NCBI GenBank assembly: GCA_016716265.1
Contig: JADJWQ010000006.1
Location: forward strand, 1,240,001 to 1,304,000
Source of the DNA: Planctomycetota bacterium
GTDB lineage: Bacteria > Planctomycetota > UBA1135 > UBA2386
Direction: 5' to 3'
Length of the DNA: 64,000 nucleotides
The position numbers and the translations under genes were made by a program. Of this stretch, positions 61,055-64,000 are shown in pieces; position 1 is the stretch's first letter, and the number at the start of each line of letters is the position of its first letter. The notes beneath the pieces are model-generated. The model saw only the letters and a list, made by a program, of their open reading frames with translations, searched no databases and had not been told where the DNA came from.

Positions 61055-63865
61055 TCACCAGTCGACGTGCGTCGTCTCGCCGGCGCCGACCGTGACCTCG
61101 CGGGTCGGCTCGGGGCCGTCGCCGAGCCCCTCGAGCGTCACGCGCCAACGGCCCGGACGCAGCCCGTCCAGCCAGGCGCGACCGCGCGACAGCACCGCGG
61201 TGTGGACCGCGGGCTCGGCGTCTCCCGCGACCGGCTCGAGCGACGTGGCACGCACGACGACCTGACCCTGGTCGGTCGTGACGGTCACGCGCAGTCGGCC
61301 GGCGGTGTCGAGCGCCACCTCGCCGATGTCGCGGCGCGCGCCGGCCGCGAGCGCCGGCACCGCCACCGCGCGCGCGACGAGCAGGCGACCGCTCGCGCGC
61401 ACGCTGAGCGCGACGCCCGCCGCGACGCCGCGCAGCTCGAACCGGCCCTCGCCGTCGGTGCGCACACCGCCGGCCTCCGCGTCGCCGCCGCTGCCGAACA
61501 TCGCGCCGAGCAGGTCGCTGGCCTCGGCGAGCGAGGCGGGTAGCTCGCCACCGGCGCGCGCGACCGCGACGGTCGCGCCGCGGATCGGCGCACCGTCCGC
61601 ACCGACGATCCGCCCGGTCAGCACCGTGTCGCGCAGATCGACGTTGCGGACCGTCTCGCCCTCGACGACGTCGACCGGCACCTGCTCCGCCATCGCGCGG
61701 TCGGCGTGCCGGATCACGAGGCGATGCACCCCGACCGGGACGCGCTCGATCGCGTAGCCACCGAGGTCGTCGGTGCGCACCTCCGCCCGGTCGCCGCCGA
61801 GCACGCGCTCGACGAAGCCGCGCGCGAGCCGCGCTGCGGCGGCCGCCTCGTCCGGCTCGCCGGCGGCCGACCCGGGCTCGATCGACACCACGGCCCGCTC
61901 CAGCGGCCTGCCGTCGAGCGTGATCGTGCCGCGGACCGTCGCGCGCAGCGGCAGCGCGATGCGCAGCTGCGCCGTCGCACCGTCGGCGACGTCGACCGGG
62001 AGCCAGCCCGCTGCCTCCTGCTCCGCGAGGGTCGTGTCGTCGATCGAGATCTGCAGCCCGGCGGGCAGTCCGTCCTCGGCCTCGACGGCGCGGAAGCGGT
62101 GCCGGCCCGGCGCGACGTGCGCGAAGATCGCGACACCGGCGGCATCGGTGCGCTGCGTGCGCGCCTCGGCCTCCGGCTCGTCGGGTGCGTCGGCCGATCC
62201 GCGATGGAGCACGCGGATGCCGGCGGCCGGCTCGCCGTGGCCGTCGACGACGGTGACCGCGACGCGCCCGCCGGCGACGAGCTGCACCTCGACGTCGGCC
62301 CGGCCGCGCGCCGGCACGCCGACCTCGAGCGACACGGGTGCGAAGCCGTCGGCGCGCACGCCGAGCCGCGCGCGCTCCGAGAGCTCGCAGGTCAGCTCGC
62401 AGACGCCGTCGGCGTCGGTCCGGTCGGCGGCGGGCCCGACCTGGTCGGGGAAGGTCGTCGTGGTGGTCGTCGACGAGCGGACGCTCGTACCGACCTGCAG
62501 ACGGTGCTCGCCGCCGGCGGCGTCCGCGGCGGGTTCGATCGCTCCGAGCTCGAGCCGGGCACCCGCGACCGGCGCGCCGGTCGCGGCGGCCAGCACGCGC
62601 ACGCGCAGCGTCGGTGCGGACGTGAGCTGCACGGTGCCGACGTCGACGCGCCCCTCGCGCGGCACGGCGATCGCCTCGCTCTGCCAGGTGCGGTAGCCGA
62701 GCGCGCGCAGCTCGACCTTCGCGGTACCGCGCTCGTCCTCGACCAGCAGATTGCGGATCTCGACGACGCCGTCCGGCCAATGCGTACCGGGCTGCGGCAA
62801 CGGGATGGCGACCGGCACCGAGATCCCGAACATCTCGATGGCGTGCTCCATTCCCGCCGCGACGCGCAGCGCCTCGACCGGTGCGCCGGTGTCGGCGTCG
62901 ACCGCGCGCAGGCGCACCACGAGACCCTCGGACCACGGCAGGCTCACGCCGCGCGCGCCGGCGAGCACGCTGACGCGCGCCGTGCAGACGCGCGCGTGCA
63001 GCAGCCCGTCCGCGGCCTCGCCATCCGGCAGCGCGACGCCCCAGACGAGGTAGGCGCGCTCCGGCTCGAGACCGCGCAGCTCGAACGTCCCGTCGTCCGC
63101 CGCCTCCACACGGCGCTCGCCGAGCCCGCTGCCGAACCCGCGCAGCAGACCGGACAGGTCCATCCGCAGCGGACCGGTCACCGCGTCCATCGCCTCGGCG
63201 AGCGAGCTCGCCCCCGCGGGCAGCACCTCGCAGGCGACGTCCGGCACGCGCGCACCGGCCGGGATGCCGGTGACCTGCCCGCCGATCGACGCGCCGGCGG
63301 TCAGCCGGATCTCGACGTCGTCGCGGTCGCCGTCGACGCGGCCCGACCACGCACCCTTGCGGTAGTCGGCGTGGCGCGCGACGACCTGGACGTCGCCCGG
63401 CGCCGCGAGCGTCAGCTCGAACCGGCCGTCGGCGTCGGTGCGCACGCCCGCCGCGAAGCGATCGGCGAGCCCGTCGAGCCCCTCGATCCGCAGCCCTGGC
63501 GCGGGCGACGCGGCGGGCAGCTCGACCACCCGCGCGTCCGGCACGCCGATCCCTTCCGGGTCGACCACCCGCCCGCGCAGACGCGGGCCATCGCGGCCGG
63601 CGAGGACCGGGGTCGCGGGCCCGGCGGACGATTCCGGCGCCGCCGCGTCGCGCGCCGGGTCCAGCACCGTGCGGGTCGGACCCGGCCCGTCGGCGCGGCG
63701 CGTGGCGCCACCCGACGGGGCCGGTGCCGTGGCGGACCCGCCGGGCGCGGCGAGCGGCGCGGGGGGCGAGGGCGGATCACCCGACCACGCGACCCAGGCC
63801 ACGACCGCGGCGAGCGCCGCAGCGAGACCGACGAGCACGACCGGGACGGAGACGGGGCGGGCCAT
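61055..63865 (-). CDS. Membrane-anchored protein with carboxypeptidase-regulatory-like repeats
   Basis: 936 residues from ATG 63865, with one N-terminal membrane helix (about residues 7-27) and no obvious cleavage site. A proline/alanine-rich linker follows, then seven or more Ig-like modules of the carboxypeptidase-regulatory type: G-R-V-V-D-P-E-G-I-G-V-P-D-A-R-V, R-T-D-A-D-G-R-F-E-L, I-G-G-Q-V-T-G, G-T-I-T-L-D-G-R-P-L-E and R-T-D-G-E-G-R-F-E-L-R-G-V. D-A/E-D/E-G-R-F-E-L recurs as a hairpin mark. These repeats usually provide rigid spacing or binding on the outer side. Function unknown. The next upstream frame ends 55 bp before its start, so it may be the second gene of an operon. Confidence 0.85.
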   Translation of the reverse strand: MARPVSVPVVLVGLAAALAAVVAWVAWSGDPPSPPAPLAAPGGSATAPAPSGGATRRADGPGPTRTVLDPARDAAAPESSAGPATPVLAGRDGPRLRGRVVDPEGIGVPDARVVELPAASPAPGLRIEGLDGLADRFAAGVRTDADGRFELTLAAPGDVQVVARHADYRKGAWSGRVDGDRDDVEIRLTAGASIGGQVTGIPAGARVPDVACEVLPAGASSLAEAMDAVTGPLRMDLSGLLRGFGSGLGERRVEAADDGTFELRGLEPERAYLVWGVALPDGEAADGLLHARVCTARVSVLAGARGVSLPWSEGLVVRLRAVDADTGAPVEALRVAAGMEHAIEMFGISVPVAIPLPQPGTHWPDGVVEIRNLLVEDERGTAKVELRALGYRTWQSEAIAVPREGRVDVGTVQLTSAPTLRVRVLAAATGAPVAGARLELGAIEPAADAAGGEHRLQVGTSVRSSTTTTTTFPDQVGPAADRTDADGVCELTCELSERARLGVRADGFAPVSLEVGVPARGRADVEVQLVAGGRVAVTVVDGHGEPAAGIRVLHRGSADAPDEPEAEARTQRTDAAGVAIFAHVAPGRHRFRAVEAEDGLPAGLQISIDDTTLAEQEAAGWLPVDVADGATAQLRIALPLRATVRGTITLDGRPLERAVVSIEPGSAAGEPDEAAAAARLARGFVERVLGGDRAEVRTDDLGGYAIERVPVGVHRLVIRHADRAMAEQVPVDVVEGETVRNVDLRDTVLTGRIVGADGAPIRGATVAVARAGGELPASLAEASDLLGAMFGSGGDAEAGGVRTDGEGRFELRGVAAGVALSVRASGRLLVARAVAVPALAAGARRDIGEVALDTAGRLRVTVTTDQGQVVVRATSLEPVAGDAEPAVHTAVLSRGRAWLDGLRPGRWRVTLEGLGDGPEPTREVTVGAGETTHVDW

Positions 63866-63920
63866 GGCTCGGCGGGTGGCCGGTGCGGCGTGAATCCTGT
63901 CGGCGCTCACGTCGCCGCGT

Positions 63921-64000
63921 TCAATCCTCGCCGTCGGCGCCGCGGGCCGCTCGCGCGGCCACGAACCGCTCGAGCGCCGCGCGCGCCTCACCGGCTCGCG
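63921..64000 (-). CDS. 3' end of a gene continuing beyond the window
   Basis: The last 26 codons of a leftward frame that enters from the right edge and stops at TGA 63921-63923. The visible tail (A-L-E-R-F-V-A-A-R-A-A-R-G-A-D-G-E-D) is helical and acidic at the end, a plausible protein C-terminus. Too short for identification. Confidence 0.4.
   Translation of the reverse strand, partial: RAGEARAALERFVAARAARGADGED

Noticed and set aside
1..64000. tRNA, rRNA and CRISPR
   Set aside because: No conserved rRNA blocks, T-loop/anticodon pairings or regularly spaced repeats were found by eye; a covariance search was not possible.

Overview
Very GC-rich bacterial DNA (mostly above 70 % by eye) that reads as a chromosomal segment of a planctomycete. 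This is inference from gene content: S1 sulfatases, three serine/threonine kinases next to ECF-type sigma factors, two of them ending in sulfatase-modifying-factor folds, a cytochrome c/propeller/ThuA operon, and many secreted proteins sharing one C-terminal beta domain. I see no rRNA, tRNA or CRISPR array. Genes lie on both strands in short operons.

Region 1 (1-16.5 kb) is mostly secreted hydrolases: a partial lipoprotein, a 1423-residue fusion of two sulfatases, a GH43-like domain and a DUF1080-like domain, a zincin, a PhoD-like phosphatase, a frameshifted SBBP-repeat pseudogene, a sialate O-acetylesterase, a YgiD-type dioxygenase and a GH106-like glycosidase. Region 2 (16.8-35.2 kb) is regulatory: sigma factor plus kinase at 16.8-20.9 kb and a divergent double module at 27.7-35.2 kb (kinase-WD40 and sigma factor leftward, sigma factor and kinase-FGE-like rightward). 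Between them are a decayed serine-recombinase element of lower GC, abutting the first kinase, and an Lhr-type helicase.

Region 3 (35.3-41.6 kb) holds a secreted propeller protein and a leftward cluster that looks defence- or repair-like: a degenerate-HIT/PLD/SF2 helicase, an 89-residue helical protein and a nucleotidyltransferase-fold protein. Region 4 (41.7-50 kb) returns to carbohydrate use: NodB-like and GH9 lipoproteins, a DUF3592-like membrane protein, and a translationally coupled operon of pentahaem cytochrome c, beta-propeller protein and ThuA-like protein. Region 5 (50-64 kb) has several secreted proteins of unknown function (Kelch, beta-helix, DUF4932-like zincin, carboxypeptidase-regulatory-like repeats) around a housekeeping run of NUDIX hydrolase, gpmA and a sodium:solute symporter.

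Two patterns run through the window. Several unlinked genes carry a TANNNT box 6-7 nt before the start codon with no ribosome-binding site, which suggests leaderless transcription. At least six secreted proteins end in the same beta-rich domain, which looks like a lineage-specific export or anchoring tail. The hydrolases fit complex-polysaccharide degradation, and the kinase/sigma modules could control that repertoire, but nothing in the sequence links a particular regulator to a particular target.
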